From positions 186,001 through 250,000 of the forward strand of contig NZ_JAODLR010000005.1 of NCBI RefSeq assembly GCF_025960875.1: DNA of 64,000 nucleotides. Direction: 5' to 3'. This stretch comes from Crystallibacter permensis (lineage in GTDB: Bacteria > Actinomycetota > Actinomycetes > Actinomycetales > Micrococcaceae). This document shows positions 62,911-64,000 of this stretch, piece after piece; position 1 is the first letter of the stretch, and the number at the start of each line of letters is the position of its first letter. The translations under genes and the position numbers were made by a program. The notes below the pieces were generated by a model. The model was not told the origin of the DNA, did not search any database, and worked only from the letters and a program-made list of their open reading frames with translations.

Positions 62911-64000
62911 TCAGTACCGGATGGCGTCGATGACCTTGACCCGGACCGCCACCACGGCCGGGATCAGACCGGCCAGAGCACCCACCACGGTTGCCGCCCC
63001 CAGGCCGATCAAGGCAGCCTCCAGCGGAAAGGGCGGCAGCTCGCTCACGCCGGCGGCAATCAGGTCCTGCACCCACGGGCTCTTGACGACGGCCACCGCC
63101 AGCATCACGCCGACGACCCCGGCCACGAACGTCGCGACTACGGATTCGAGCATCACGCCGAAGAAAATCCGGCCACCCGTCGCACCGAAACTGCGCCGGA
63201 TACCGACTTCGCGCACCCGGTAGCGGACCGTCACCATGGAGATATTGAGCAGCCCGACGGCGCCGAGCAGCAGCACCAAACCCGCAATTCCGCCGACTGC
63301 GAGTTGGATGCTCTCGAACGGGTCGCCGAAGGCTGCGTAGTCGGATCTGAATACCTGCGCCGAGCCGGGCCCGAACTGGGCCGCGAGGTCACTGCTCATG
63401 GCGGTGGCGAGCGGTTCCGCAATCTCCTTCGGAACCCACATCTCCATCGCCGGGGGCATCATGGCCTCGCCGCCCAGCGCCCAGGCGTCGTAGTGCCCGG
63501 CGAGCATCATTGCCTGCGGCGGCGCCTCGGGCCACTGGTTGGGGACCACGCCGACGACGGTGGCGGTGATCGGCCGCTCCCGGACGATCTGCACCGCCGG
63601 GTTCTGCTGCAGATCGGGCAGCCCCAGCCGCTGGTGGAAGGCCTCGTTAACGATGACGGCAGGTGCCAGCCGCTGTTCATCGGAGCGTGTGAACCAGTGC
63701 CCGAGGGACAGATCCACCCTACGCATCGTGCCGTAGCCGCGGTCCACCACCATGGTTTCCGCCGTCGAAGCGCCGTCGGGGAACTGGAACGGAACCGACG
63801 TCTGGTAGCGCAGGCTCGAATGCTCGACGCCGTAGCGCTCCACCAGCCCCTCGAGAGCTTTCCGCACCTGCGGTACGTCCACTTCGCCGCTGGCCGGGAA
63901 AACTTCGGCAGTCACGGTGGCCGCGCGGCCGCCCTGCTGCTCCTGCGTCTGCACCATGGCTTCCCGGGACATGTTGCCCAGTCCGACGACGGTGGTCAGG
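62911..64000 (-). CDS. FtsX/MacB-type ABC permease, 5' end outside the window
   Basis: C-terminal 363 codons of an ABC permease. The frame stays open to the window edge (…LTTVVGLGNMSREAM), so the N-terminal helix and start lie beyond 64000. A periplasmic MacB-like core domain spans most of the visible part. The FtsX domain follows with helices GGIAGLVLLLGAVGLLNISM, VVATFVAGVVGVMLAVAVV and LIGLGAATVVGALAGLIPAVVA. The loop TVRYRVREVGIRRSFGATGG and the terminal RVKVIDAIRY are MacB-like. Such proteins use an ATPase to drive envelope processes or export; the partner is not in the window. Confidence 0.88.
   Translation of the reverse strand, partial: LTTVVGLGNMSREAMVQTQEQQGGRAATVTAEVFPASGEVDVPQVRKALEGLVERYGVEHSSLRYQTSVPFQFPDGASTAETMVVDRGYGTMRRVDLSLGHWFTRSDEQRLAPAVIVNEAFHQRLGLPDLQQNPAVQIVRERPITATVVGVVPNQWPEAPPQAMMLAGHYDAWALGGEAMMPPAMEMWVPKEIAEPLATAMSSDLAAQFGPGSAQVFRSDYAAFGDPFESIQLAVGGIAGLVLLLGAVGLLNISMVTVRYRVREVGIRRSFGATGGRIFFGVMLESVVATFVAGVVGVMLAVAVVKSPWVQDLIAAGVSELPPFPLEAALIGLGAATVVGALAGLIPAVVAVRVKVIDAIRY

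Overview
The window is high-GC DNA with actinobacterial gene content. The block mazG–eno–divIC/ftsB–DUF501–ppx, the set add/deoA/cdd beside sdhCDAB, and trpS next to a YihY gene are arrangements I know from Actinobacteria, including mycobacteria. The DUF222/HNH protein, many GTG/TTG starts, lipoprotein-type solute receptors and many probable leaderless genes point to Arthrobacter sensu lato or another Micrococcaceae soil organism. No plasmid, phage, insertion sequence or CRISPR array was seen.

Layout. 1-7.9 kb: a branched-chain amino acid ABC operon (livHMGF, +) ending in a terminator, a LexA-box DUF222/HNH gene (-), and a livK-type receptor (-). 8.0-10.3 kb: a tRNA with anticodon UAA but a short variable loop, a GNAT acetyltransferase and a type II NADH dehydrogenase. 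10.4-18.9 kb (-): a membrane-anchored subtilase, ppx, DUF501, divIC/ftsB, eno, mazG, adenosine deaminase, DedA. 19.1-26.4 kb (-): nucleoside uptake and salvage, with a BMP-family lipoprotein, ATPase, two permeases, cytidine deaminase and thymidine phosphorylase. 26.6-29.1 kb: M20 amidohydrolase and mannose-1-phosphate guanylyltransferase. 29.3-33.0 kb (+): sdhCDAB with a clear promoter and terminator. 33.1-41.5 kb: alpha/beta hydrolase, YihY protein, 2H RNA ligase, trpS, exonuclease III, small proteins and a NodIJ-like ABC exporter.

41.5-48.1 kb is the most accessory part. It holds a complete three-component cytochrome P450 system (P450, [2Fe-2S] ferredoxin, FAD reductase) flanked by two related LysR regulators, plus an MHS-type transporter. 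The P450 has Asn-Glu-Pro in place of the usual acid-Thr pair in helix I. Both LysR intergenic regions carry the same 11-bp motif at a similar distance from the LysR start, so uptake and oxidation of one, probably aromatic, substrate look co-regulated.

48.1-64 kb: a SHOCT protein and a two-component system, folD–glyA and purU (one-carbon metabolism), a lipoprotein gene that seems split by a frameshift, a flavoprotein monooxygenase, a methyltransferase, a gamma-carbonic anhydrase, a ROK regulator with a sugar ABC importer that lacks its own ATPase, a coiled-coil membrane protein, and an FtsX/MacB-type permease cut by the window edge.

All calls come from reading the sequence and from family knowledge; no database search was run. 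Regulator names attached to DNA sites are inferences from motif form.
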